Assembly: GCA_021234155.1 (NCBI GenBank)
Contig: JAJEKV010000094.1
Span: 2,137,782 to 2,201,781 of the forward strand
Source: Isoetes taiwanensis
Taxonomy: Eukaryota > Streptophyta > Lycopodiopsida > Isoetales > Isoetaceae
Direction of reading: 5' to 3'
Length of the DNA stretch: 64,000 nt
Position 1 is the first letter of the stretch. The number at the start of each line of letters is the position of its first letter. Made by a program: the position numbers and the translations under genes. Under the pieces are notes generated by a model. The model did not search any database and was not told the origin of the DNA. It worked only from the letters and a program-made list of their open reading frames with translations. Below are positions 11,030 through 21,235 of the stretch, piece after piece.

Positions 11030-11260
11030 TCGCCGTGACCATGTAGTCGTGTGTAGCCTCCGCTTTATTAGTCAAGTACTTGGCTTATGTTGGGGACACG
11101 CCTAAGGCCGCTTAGCGGATGGGCGGGAACGGCGCATCCTAAGTGCAAGGGGACTTGGATGGTGGTAGTGGTCTCTGTACCTAGCCCAAATTCCGGCCAG
11201 CACTGCCTAGAGCCAAGGTAGCCCCAGCCAGAAATTGATGTCAATTTCTTCACAAAGACT
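11030..11260 (-). pseudogene. Second gypsy relic: protease-linker-like fragment
   Basis: On the minus strand HPLSGLRRVPNIS (about 11120-11080) resembles the 'RPxLNxLRAVxSxxHLxLKFPT' block of non-chromodomain gypsy proteases, and GHGDQRDQ (about 11040-11015) the following 'xRGDQxxAR' block. It lies downstream of the gag fragment at 12101-13044, as expected if both belong to one element. Frames are broken. Confidence 0.4.
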
Positions 11261-12100
11261 CTGGAAGATGTCGCTGATCCGCCTTCGCAGAAGATGGGGC
11301 ACCGGGCGCCGCACTATCGCCTTAAACCAAAGCAAAGAGCTTATTGATCTAGCAAGGAAGGGAGTATCAACGGATGCGGTTTCAGTGGAGCCGAAAAGTA
11401 TCTTCTAAGCAAAGGTATGCTAGCAATTTCGGTGGTGCCAATTGAGAAATGGGGACTTATTTGCAGAAAGGGGAAAACTCCAATTTTTGGATGACTGATT
11501 TTACCGGGATTAGGTAATTTGCATCTATTAAGGGATGCAAATTGCAAGTTTGGAAGATCTATTTCAGAGTTTGAGCATGCTAAGGAGAGCCATCAACCGG
11601 TACCTGGGAGATCGCTTGCGATGATATTGGTACGGGTCCATATTTGCTCATTTCTAAATGGTAGAAATCAGCCCCGCGCGACGGGAGATATGGGCCCGCA
11701 ACGGGGCTAGGATTAATTTAGGTGGATCGCAGGTCGTAATTCTAATAAGCAAACTACCTGAGTTAGCGTAATTGACCCCTACCAGTCGATTGGAGTCGTT
11801 TTATGGTTCGTGACGCGCCGTACCATTTCTAAAATGGCAAATCATTCCGGCGCGACGTGCAGGACATCGCCTCAATTCGCCCGTACCCAATTTAATAAAA
11901 CGGTTGGGCCAGGGATCTATATCTTTGACCTATTTCAAAACAGGTTTAAGACTTTTATTTGCGCCGCAAATTTTCTTTTATACAGCAAAAATTTGTCAAC
12001 ATTGCCTGCGCTTCCTGATGTGTGTTCGCAAGTGATGCGACCGCTTCTGCTGGCACTTCTGCGCACCGTGGCAGGCCGCTGAATCTTCAAAATGTTTTAC
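11261..12100. other. Non-coding stretch with two copies of an LTR-like motif
   Basis: At about 11648 and 11817 a motif of the form (g)(t/c)CATTTCTAAA(a)TGG is followed by GCGCGAC. A related copy lies at about 13528 in the LTR-like region. The centre CCATTT-cta-AAATGG (at 11821-11835) is a perfect small palindrome. These may be LTR remnants of the second gypsy element. Confidence 0.3.
11516..11543. repeat. Perfect 10-bp-arm hairpin
   Basis: AATTTGCATC (11516-11525) and GATGCAAATT (11534-11543) are exact reverse complements with an 8-base loop. It lies in non-coding sequence between the protease-like fragment and the gag fragment of the second gypsy relic. No function can be assigned. Confidence 0.5.
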
Positions 12101-13044
12101 CTAAGTGGGCTTCGCCGCTTGCAAACATACAAGAATATCTGCCTCATACGCTGCATGTCCGTTGTATTCTTTGAATGACTGGCGCGACGACGCTGAACGA
12201 CGCTCGGGAATCGTGGAGTCCAGAATCTCTTTCCGAAGTGGCGATTCCCAGAGTGCCTCTGCTTTCCCCGCTTCTTGTTCCGCTTCCGTGTGCTCGCGGG
12301 GGCTTGGGCTTTGTGGAGGGGCCGCTGTTCTCCCGGCCTTCGCTTCTAAAATTCGCCTTTCAATCGCCTCTACCGTGTCCTGCAAGGAAGGTCAGGCCCC
12401 GATTGCCATACGCCAGGTTCCTCGCCTCTCTTCCGATAGACCTTTAAGGGGTCTATCACATAGGTTTCATGCGCCGTGGAGCCTTGACTGCATCCCACGC
12501 CGGAATGTAGGCTTCGCCACCTCGCCTCCCCGCCTGGCCGCTCAGCTTGCACCCTTCCTACAACCTGGCTTTGAAGAGCTTGCCCCGCCTCAAGGCCGCA
12601 CGTAGTCTTGGTCCGACCGCCAGAGGGGCGGCCCCTCCCGCTCGTTGATGACCGACCTTCGGCTTCTTCCCAACCTTCAAATTTGCTCACGCCTTTGATG
12701 GGCTCGGTTCCTCCTTCGTCCGCAAGGCTCTTCCTGATCCTTGACCGCCCTGGGCACTGCTTTGACTTCAGATTTGTGGATTGCCACTTGGCCTCTTCTC
12801 CGGGGTGAGCGGCGGGCGGTTGCTCCTCTCCACCGCCTCCTCCCGCAGCGGATCTCATCCCGGGTTGTTCTGGCTCACTGGGTGGCCCGCCTGCCTCTCC
12901 CGCCTCCGCGCTGGCGCCCCCGCGCTGCCCCACGCTTTCTGCCGCCTCCCCGCCACCAATTTCGCTGGAGGATCTCGCCTGCGACGCTCCCGCCGATCGC
13001 CCTCCAAGATCTTCAGGTGGTTCCGTCCACCCCGACCTCGCCAC
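12101..13044 (-). pseudogene. Second gypsy relic: gag, frame changed once
   Basis: Two open frames overlap on the minus strand. The first, 13044-12370, is 224 residues and rich in G, E, P, R and S with no hydrophobic core, as in the disordered N-terminus of large plant gypsy gags. The second, 12385-12101, contains SPLRKEILDSTIPER followed by SFKEYNGHAAYE, which matches the 'SPFxxEILxxPxPxxFKxPxxxxYxGxxDPxxH' start of the gag core found in many plant elements. A single frame change near 12375 would join them. The gag core then fades near 12100. The upstream TATA box at 13255-13264 fits transcription in this direction. Confidence 0.6.
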
Positions 13045-13085
13045 GTAAGATCCGCTGACACGCGGAGAAGGCGCCCCGGCGAATC

Positions 13086-13640
13086 CTAAGCGAATATACT
13101 TGATACCGGGCGCCGGATCCGCTCGCTAGGCTTCCCGGCAACGCTTCGTAAAGCCAATACCTTTACGGTTCGGCCGATTGGAGCTACGCCGTAGCGACGC
13201 CTACAATGTTTTAAGTTCCTTGGTTGACGGAAAATGGGAGGGGGTCCGGGGCTTCTATTTATAGGGCCAATTTTTAGGTCAACTTTTAAACTACCTTTTG
13301 GGTTGTCGCGCATCTCAAATCCATTAGGTGCTGAGTCTTGTTTGCTGCTCACCTTCCATTCCGTGAAATCGAAACTCGGCCTCCAAGAGACATGGTGGGG
13401 CCTACTATTAAATTACACATGTAAATACGCTTAAATCTATTAATTTTAGCTTAAATTTAGAACGTCAAGATATTCATCAGAATTTACAACTTTTAAAAAT
13501 AACACGTTCGGCGACGCTATGTTTCCGTACCATTTCAGAATGTAGGAAACCTGCTGACGCGTGACATCACCCCATTTTTTGATGCTGGCTCATCAATTTT
13601 AGTCTTTCATGCTCTGGCCTTAACGCTACGAAGCAAGGAG
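13086..13640 (-). other. Probable 5' LTR or leader of the second gypsy relic
   Basis: Non-coding sequence directly upstream of the gag frame, with a TATA box on the gag strand about 210 bp before the gag start. The upstream half is AT-rich and the downstream half GC-rich, typical of U3 against R-U5. GGCGCCCGGTATCAAG near 13115 (minus) could be a primer-binding site remnant but matches no tRNA end well. No second full copy was found in the window. Confidence 0.35.
13255..13264 (-). promoter_or_regulatory. TATA box, CTATAAATAG
   Basis: CTATAAATAG on the minus strand within a GGCC...GAAGCCCC context, about 210 bp upstream of the gag-like frame ending at 13044. It fits a plant core promoter in an LTR. 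No initiator can be proven. Confidence 0.5.
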
Positions 13641-14399
13641 AAAATGGCAAAAAATGAGAAAAATTTTCTATTTTCTTTTGAGGTTTGAGGATCCTATCAA
13701 GCTTAGTGCCATTGGAATATGGTGGCTGCTATTGTTTTGGTCTCAAAAGAAATATAGCCTGGATACTCATCAGTGATTGTCGCCTCTACCTCGTACACGT
13801 GTGCTCCTGATAAGCAAATGTGAGTTCATCCCCCATACCAAATTTCCATAAGCAATACAGGCGACACTCCAACCGGACGTTCCAAAGGGGGAAGAGGAAG
13901 GGCTATTGCACCCCGCCTCCTCAGTGGCCTACCTAGTCAGCGCATGTGAAATATACATGCCGAGTACATATCAACATCATATGACCATCACGGCGATGAT
14001 CCTCCTCCATATATTCGTGATACGTGATCGCCATATCACAGGGAATCTACCTAAGGCCTGTACATGGATGGACTCATGTTGGTCTCCGTGAGTTCATCAG
14101 CAGCATGTAATCTATGGCAATGGATTTGGCCGCATAAGAACATGGCATTGGGTTGTCCATCTATCCATTTCCCGCACACACTTTGCAAGAGTAGGCCGGT
14201 AAAGTGTTGGGACCTCGATCAGAGTCACGATGCATAGCCGGCAAGGCATCCCTGGGCACTCCCGGGCCCACATGGGGCGTGTAGGGATTTCTCCCTCCAG
14301 AGATCTACAATGCCGACTAAGACTAGAGGGCCATCACCAGATCCTGACTGAACTCAATGGAAGGTCATATTCACCAATTTTCACGGTAGTAAAATGAGC
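13641..14399. other. Unassigned, possibly the outer part of the right LTR-like copy
   Basis: No coding signal. The sequence is of similar composition to the LTR-like repeat that follows. The matching left copy would lie outside the window, so membership cannot be tested here. Confidence 0.3.
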
Positions 14400-15427
14400 C
14401 TCCATGCCTTGCTCCACACACGCCAGCTGGGTGCCATTGGTTCAGTCACAAAGGACCCCTAAGCAAGACTACAATACCAGGGGTCGCTCACATCGCACAT
14501 GAACCTCCTTATAAGCCGGTCAAATTCTCCACCCACAAACTGTGTGTGGCCTTGTGCAATGTGCCGCATCTACAAGCAGGTGTGCCAGAGAGAGGCTACC
14601 GAGCATCAACTACAAAGCTTTAGGTCTCTACCCCCCTTCCCAATACAAGGAGTCTATAGAGATGCATCATCCATATATTTCACGTGAGAACTACAAAGAA
14701 CTAAATCTAATTCCATGTAAATATAGAGTTAGCTCTTTAGTTAGAATCCGCTATCTAGAGATTCAGAGGGCTGCCGTGGGCAACTTAATAGGCTAAACCC
14801 ACCGATTCAATGACTAAAATGGGTTTAGACTATCTAATTGGCCAAATACCCGATCCTTGTTGAGGGGTTCTCCCGACCAGCCTCGACCATCCCTACTGCC
14901 TTCAACCCGTGAGAAACTAAGGATGCACCCTCCCACCAAAGAGTTCAGGGATGGGTTTCACGTTGAGGCAAACAAAACAGAAGTTCAAGCCCTAAAATCG
15001 AAAATTAGGTTACGTTTCCAAACCCTATATAGACAAGGGTTGGGTTTCCAATCATCCTTTGGCATGCTGATAATTGGAAACGGGCCCACTTGCCTTTGGG
15101 CGGCTGGGGGGACAAATGTGCCCATACGAAATGTGGTATGCACCCAAATGTTGCCATGGAAATGTACATTAAATGCACGGTACACGAAATGTGCACATTA
15201 ATTCGTAATTTATGGTATGGCCTACTTACCAAGTGGCTACATGAAAATGTAGCCTACATTACGCGCATATTGGAAATGTGCATTAATACTAATGCACATT
15301 CTAGCAAGTTGCCCTCAGGGCTACCTACTTGGTTATACGCTAAGCGTGAGGCGCTAATCGCGGGCGTGGTACGCTGCGATTTGGCAGATATACGCCCCGG
15401 AGCTGAGTATTGTGGCCGAACGCTACA
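14400..15427. repeat. LTR-like direct repeat, right copy
   Basis: Matches 1-986 in the same orientation (see that entry). The match ends near ACGCTACA at 15427, where the left copy ends near ACGCCACA at 986. The CTATATAG box with its inverted arms is preserved at 15018-15043. The copies differ by many indels. One difference is a run of CCGCC-type bases at about 97-112 of the left copy, where the right copy reads ataagccggtcaaattc. Confidence 0.6.
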
Positions 15428-15486
15428 AACTCTCCCACCGTGAATCGCGGATCCGACTCGCCAACGGACTCGTAAACATCGGCTAC

Positions 15487-16364
15487 TCCCCGAGACTCGC
15501 GCTCTCAGGGGCGTATGACCACCCCCGCCTCCCCGGCTGCTTCAAAGTAGCTCGCGTCCAACACGCTCAGAGAATTGGTTTGCTTTGAGGTGCAGACACG
15601 CTATGTAGAGGGTTCGTGGTTTCTTTTGTCGCAAAAAATGACCGCGGTAACTTGGTCCCACTACCGCTTTGGACGACATGGCGGCCACCTCCATTCCCGG
15701 AAGCTCAAAATGCCTTAACGACAAAACACCATGGGTTTCACACTACCGCATCGCAGGACACTTCTATGAGGGGATATGTTCTCCTGATGATCTTGAATCT
15801 TCTTTGAAGCCCGCTTCGGCAAGTTAGCTACTTGAATGGAGAATTCACCTGGCTGGTTCCCGGAAGGGAGGCAGTATTGGCATTTGCCTCCCGAGGAGCA
15901 CCGTAGGAAAGCCTCGCCTCGTAAATCCAAACCCCATTTCGACAGCTTTCTATTGCTTCTTGTTTTCTTTTCAACCGCAGCCTCGCACTACATGTCCTCA
16001 GAGTGCAATTGAATAACTCGAGCCCATACGTAGTAAACCCGTATAACAACCTAGCAACGCATTGTGGTTTACGCTTCCGAGGCCATACTCAGCCGGCTGA
16101 CCAGATCTTGCACAATGCTCATGAGGGGTAGTGGGAGGGCATTGATGCCGTAAGATGGAGCCCTGCAAACCTTCACGTGGTAGAAGGTATACAGTTTTTT
16201 TTTCGCCCCTAAAGTCTCCCGGAGGGTCCTGCCACGACGTGCACCTCCCACCTGAACTGATCCTGACCAAATCTGATCAAACATCACACACCCCGGAGAC
16301 TAAGTTTCGTGGGCGTAAGACACCACCCCCGCCTCCTGCTTCTACAAAGTAGCCTGCGTCCAAG
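15487..16364. repeat. Pair of ~75-bp direct repeats, possible miniature LTR element
   Basis: Near-identical segments lie at 15487-15563 and 16290-16364: CCCCGagact..., GGGCGTA(t/a)GAC, CCACCCCCGCCTCC, AAAGTAGC and GCGTCCAA in the same order. The roughly 730 bp between them is non-coding. Short terminal direct repeats around a small non-coding core resemble terminal-repeat retrotransposons in miniature, but no TG...CA ends, primer-binding site or target duplication could be placed. It could equally be a simple local duplication. Confidence 0.4.
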
Positions 16365-16371
16365 GCGCGGG

Positions 16372-16585
16372 CATGTTTCGGGGCATGTTGGAGCCTAGTT
16401 GACTGCTGAGCTACCTTGGTATTTTTGAGCCTAGTGTACATGTTTGAGCCACCTAAGAGGCAGTGCTGGAGCCCACGGGCATTATGGGTCCACGCATGTT
16501 TGAGACTAGGTGGGTGATGTTGGAGCCTAGGTGGCATGTTTGGGCCCACCTTTGCAAGCAAGGCAAGCGTTTGAGCACCTCAATG
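16372..16585. repeat. 19-bp minisatellite, left part
   Basis: About ten degenerate units of GGCATGTT(G/T)GAGCC plus CTAGGT or CACCTT. It is the same array as 19330-20345, from which it is separated by the inserted element at 16595-19320. Confidence 0.7.
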
Positions 16586-17714
16586 CTTGTTTAGAACATA
16601 CTTAAAATGAAACGCACTTATTTACAGTGTAAGGTTTGAAAGATTCCTTCAAAATTTATAAAATTCAAATCCTCTAAAAATGGCCTTTTTATTATCTTTA
16701 GTCCAAATATTTATAAAATGTCGTGAAAGTACGAAGATTTTAAGAAGACTTAGTATTAAGGAAAAACACACACACAAAAAAATCCCATTGTAGAGGGGTG
16801 GAAAAGAACTACAATGAACAAAAGATTTACGCAAAATTGTATGAAGAAATTATGATTGTACCTTGTCCCTTAAAATTTTATATTAGTTGTTTTAGAAGAC
16901 AGAAATGAAAGGCTCACAAATCCATTTTGGCTTCAACACCTAATGGACCTTAAAACATACAGAGGCAAATGGAACAAACTCTTGAATACAAAACCATTGT
17001 TTTTGTATCACATAATATTATAAATTACTAAATACATCCACGAGTATTTGTAGTTGTCAAGTTTTAGTTGATGATGCAAAGATAAATTCTGGTACCGAGG
17101 ATACAAAGTTGAAGTAATGAAGCCATGTGATTACATGCCCTCCTTTTATTCCTGAGGATGTATTTTTAAACGCATACACCACCCATAATATGTAGGATGC
17201 TCGTGATAGTCAATCTCCTTAGCAGTCGCGTTGAGCATATTCATCACAATTACGCCATCCGTGAGCTAAAGGCACCATGCGCTACTCTCGCAAGGAAGTA
17301 TCTGCCCGGCCTTTACTTTCCGTAAATATATTTGTAAATAAATAGTAAACTTCCGTACGGTTGCTACTCCTCGGCCCCTCTCTCGATAAACTATTAATGC
17401 GGGTTTCCCCTTCTGCAATTTCAAACACTGCGGTCACCGCAATATTTTAAGAGTTCTTTGCCTTAAGTAGCAATGTTTTTAGGCCGTCAAGGAAGTTCGT
17501 GATATGTAGAGAAAAAAGTAGAAATAACAGATTCGACTACTTTATGCTCTCAACATTGCATTGTGCTCAAATGAACTGCTTTAGAACTTTAGACTAAAAA
17601 CTAAGAAAAGTGTGTAAAATTATCCTGCGTGGGTTACTTTATAGTTTTCAGCTACAAACCTTTGGCGCAGTAAGAAAGACTCCCAAAAAAGATTTTATAA
17701 TTTATATATATTTT

Positions 17715-18060
17715 TACCCGTATAAATTTATTCTCCTCGTATAGATATACCAGCAAGAGTTCTCTTTTCTCTATATATATATGTAAGTATGTATATATAT
17801 TATATGTATATACATGGCGTGTATAAATTGATTGTCCGGAAGGTTATTCATGTATAAATTTATACCGAGAGAACTGTCATGATAACGTATACCGCAGAGA
17901 GCTCTCGCCGATATAATGAGGGGAGCTCACCGCGATAAATTTATACCGCGGGAGCCTTGCAGTTGAATCGAGTTTTCGCGCAGAGGCAATTTATACGGCC
18001 GAATCCTCTCATGTATAAATTTATACCGCCGAGTCCATTTGCGTATAAATTTATACTATG
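17715..18060. repeat. Array of GTATAAATTTATAC palindromes
   Basis: The 14-bp perfect palindrome GTATAAATTTATAC or close variants recur at about 17719, 17821, 17851, 17934, 18013 and 18043, spaced 30 to about 100 bp, often followed by CGCCGAG or CGCGGGAG and preceded by CTCTCATG. AT-rich palindromes alternate with GC-rich spacers. No coding frame. Inside the 2.7-kb TIR element. Confidence 0.6.
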
Positions 18061-18139
18061 CTAATCCTCTCAAGTATGTTATATCCGGGTGACACTACTA
18101 CAAAGGGAATAAATTACTAATCGCATATTTTATTAGCCG

Positions 18140-18720
18140 TAATTACTTTTAGCTAAAATTTTGCTCGATATGAATCCCAAAAACTTTCTCAGGTTTAGCT
18201 AAACTGCATACATTTTTCTCTCATACTTCTAGCTTTAGCTAAACTAACCCAAACACTATTCCAAAATTTCATGGTGTGGCCAATAGAAAATATGAAGCTT
18301 CAAATTATTTATACTCTTTTTTTTTCAAGATATTCCTCCAATTTATTTTAGCTATTTTCTTTAGAAACATTTTAAATAATGCTAACTAGCAAAGTCTAGG
18401 GCTCAAATTAATTCATAATCTAGAAACTAAACTACTAATCATATATTTCCCATATATAAACTAGGAACATGTTAGCTAAATCCAGTCTCAAATTCATTCT
18501 AAAAGTTTCTATGGCTTAGCCAAACAACATGCCATCACTCTTTACTTTCTAGAAGGCTTGGCTAAAGAGCTCCAAATTGCTGGTGCAAATTCAAAAAAAG
18601 TTAAGCAACCATTAATTTTTCCCGTAATTTTTCCATTTGATTTTAGCCAATTTTTTTGAAAATGCTAAAAATCGGCCAAATAGCTAAGTAAGTTTAGCCC
18701 TTTAAATTATTCCATGAACA
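18140..18720. repeat. Cluster of TTTAGCTAAA palindromes
   Basis: The perfect palindrome TTTAGCTAAA occurs at about 18147, 18193 and 18232. Degraded forms (GTTAGCTAAA, CTTAGCCAAA, CTTGGCTAAA, TTTTAGCCAA) continue to about 18700. Such clusters are usual in subterminal zones of TIR elements, where they may bind transposase (inference). Confidence 0.45.
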
Positions 18721-19329
18721 CTACCTATTATGGCAGAGCAATTCTGTACCACCCAGTAAATTTATTTTGAAGACGCTATGTCCACGCATTGTCCTCATAG
18801 TGATACATAAGTCTATAAAGAAGACTTGATGAGCAAAATAAGAGCAAGTATATATAAGATTTAAGATTTAGCGCCTTCACTCCAACTTGGCGCCTCAAAG
18901 TGTAAACTTGTCTAATGAGGCATACTTTCATTGGAAAACGCTTTGTTTAATGAGGCAAATGTCAAAATGTTGCATTTTTTACAGCTTGTCGCTATAGTTT
19001 TTCAGACTCATTTTGGAAAAAACTTTGAATAAAATAATTTTCAAACTTTAGTGTGTCATTGCTTTTTTCTTCTTAATGTCTATTTTGTTTAGTTTTGAAA
19101 ATATTACTATTTCTCAAACCAAAACTAGGGGCCAAAAGGGATACAAACAATTTTGAATGGGAAGCTAAGTTCACACTCCCCTCAAAAATGATGTGCCTAA
19201 AATTTCAAATTGTCACACTTGTCACAAATATACCATGAAAAGGACCTTTTTGGGGATTTTTAGGAATCCTTTCAAAGATTCCTTTGAAGTGCTTTAAGCA
19301 AATTAGTGCTTCATTTTAAACTTGTTTAG

Positions 19330-20345
19330 GTGGCATGTGGAGCCACCTTGGCATGCTTGACCTCAGGGTGGCATGTTTGAGCCACCTTGGCATGCTGGAG
19401 CCCACATGGCAGCCAGTTGGAGCCCACGCGGCATGTTTGGAGCCCACGGGTATGTTTGAGCCACCTTGGCATGTTTTTGGAGACGCTGGAGCCTAGGATG
19501 TTTGGAGCCACCTGTTGGAGCCTAGGGTGGTGGCATGTTGGGAGACCACATGCAGAGCTGTTTGGAGCCACCTTTGGGCATGTTAAGCCTAGGTGGCATG
19601 TTGGAGCTCAAGGAGTGCTTGAGCCACCTGCGAGCATAGGTGGCATGTTGGAGTCAAGTGGCATGTTTGAGCACGCTTGGAGCCTAGGTGGCATGTTTTG
19701 AGCCATTTTGGCTGCTGTTGGAGCCTAGGTGGCATGTTGATTTCACCTTGCATGTTTGAGCCTAGGTGGCATGCTAGAGGCACCTTGGCATGTTGGAGCC
19801 CAAGTGGTATGTTTGAGTTTCACCTTGGCATGTTGGAGCCTAGGTGGCATGCTTAGCCCATGTGGTATGCTCTGGAGCCACCTTGTCAGTGTTGAGCCCA
19901 GGGTGAGATGTTTGAGCCACTCTTGGCATGTGTTGGAGCCTAGGTGGCATGTGGGAGCCCATTGGCATGTTTGAGCCTAATGCGTATGTTTGAGCCACTT
20001 TGCATGTTTGAGCCTAGGTGGCATGTTGAGCGCCACGGGTGGCATGCTGGAGCCTAGGTGGCATGTTTGGAGCCTGCCAACTTGGCATATTTAAGCCTAG
20101 GTGATAGTTGTGAGCCACCTTGCATGTTGGAGCCTAGGTGGTGCTTTGGGTGGGAGCCCATGTATGCTTCTGTTTACAAGCAGCATATTGAGCCTGCAGA
20201 TGGCACGCTAGAGTCTCAGTATGGCATGTTGGAGCCATCTTGGCATGTTAGAGCCACCTTGTGGCATGTTTGAGCCTACCTTGTGTATGTTTGAGCCACC
20301 TTGTGGCATGTTTGACTTACCCTGGCATGTTTGAGCTGATTGGGA
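19330..20345. repeat. 19-bp minisatellite, main part (about 50 degenerate units)
   Basis: The unit is GGCATGTTGGAGCCTAGGT or GGCATGTTTGAGCCACCTT, both 19 bp, often alternating. When a CTAGGT unit is followed by a CACCTT unit, AGGTGGC and GCCACCT form a perfect 7-bp stem with an 8-base loop, so the array is a chain of potential hairpins on either strand. Open frames across it (rich in W, H, G, L) are by-products of the repeat. The array ends where TTTGAGCTGATTGGGACC begins. Confidence 0.8.
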
Positions 20346-20639
20346 CCTCGAGATCATGTGAATATGCTCAAAAATGGATTTGAGGCATAAAAAGCAAAAC
20401 TCTCTCTCCTCTCTCTCTACGACGCATTACGTGTGATCTCGATAGGACTTGTTGGTTCCCATGGATGTTAAAGTTAAATTCAGCTTCAATCTAATTTTGG
20501 GATCTTCATAATGCCTTTGTACGCTAGTTTTCTATGCTATTGAGGTAAAGGGACAATAGATGAGATATTGCATTTTTGCACCGGGTCCCGCAGACTCCCC
20601 TCAAGGAATAAATCAAATTCTTTTGATGGTTTTGCTATG

Positions 20640-21235
20640 CAAAAATAGGTGTTAAGTAATTGAAGTAACTTGTCTTACATGGAATACTTTATAAGGACAT
20701 GTGTGATCGCACGCATCACATGTGTAGCAGCAAAATCAAGTATCACTGGCCCTACTACTATAAAGACTCCTGCGTGGAAACGAAGGATAGATATGTGTAG
20801 AATCAAGTATTTTCCTATTTCTATAAAAGCATACGGACAATAGAAGTATTACACATGTCAGAATTTATTCTTTTCTACTATGCCTTAGCAAATAAAGTAC
20901 TCTATCCTACTACTATAAAGACATGTGACATGGAAGCATATGACATGTAGAATCAAGTATATTCTTTCCTTTCCTACTTTATAAAGACATGTGACAATAG
21001 AAGTATATAATATGTCATAATCTTCGTATTCTTTCCTACAATGCCTTTAGCAAATGCTAGTTCATTCCTACTACTATAAAGACATGTGAATGGAAGTATA
21101 GACATGTAGAGAATCAAATATTCTTTCCAAGACTATATAAAGACATGTGATAATAGAATTATTGTGACATGTAGAATTCAAAGTATCTTACAAAGGGATT
21201 GCATTATAAAATGACATGTCACACAGAAGAAACTA
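20640..21235. repeat. Tandem array, ~155-bp unit made of two ~75-bp halves
   Basis: CCTACTACTATAAAGAC recurs at about 20753, 20908 and 21068. Between these lies a related half unit with CTTTATAAAGACATGTGA, (a)ATAGAAGTAT, and ATGTCATAATC or ATGTAGAATC, then TTCTTTCCTA. At least three full units plus partial ones are visible. Non-coding and satellite-like. Confidence 0.7.

Larger units (their letters stand above)
16595..19320. mobile_element. 2.7-kb non-autonomous TIR element, Mutator-like
   Basis: It interrupts the 19-bp minisatellite. CTTGTTTAG occurs immediately on both sides (16586-16594 and 19321-19329), a 9-bp direct repeat typical of Mutator-like elements. The ends are inverted repeats of about 90 bp with gaps: the left side reads TTAAAATGAAACGCACT, then TTTGAAAGATTCCTT, then CCTCTAAAAATGGCC. 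The reverse complement of the right side reads TTTAAAATGAAGCACT, then CTTTGAAAGGATTCCT, then AAAAATCCCC. The left end has about six extra bases (aacata) before the match begins. No transposase frame is present. The interior holds two palindrome-rich arrays (17715-18060 and 18140-18720). Confidence 0.65.

Noticed and set aside
12608-13089. Plus-strand frames of 102-105 codons opposite the gag-like frame
   Set aside because: They are antisense shadows of the minus-strand gag frame, with R/P-rich composition and no motif.
19326-20273. Open frames on both strands across the 19-bp minisatellite
   Set aside because: A 19-bp unit is not a multiple of three, so each frame cycles through the same words. 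No start context or conserved product.
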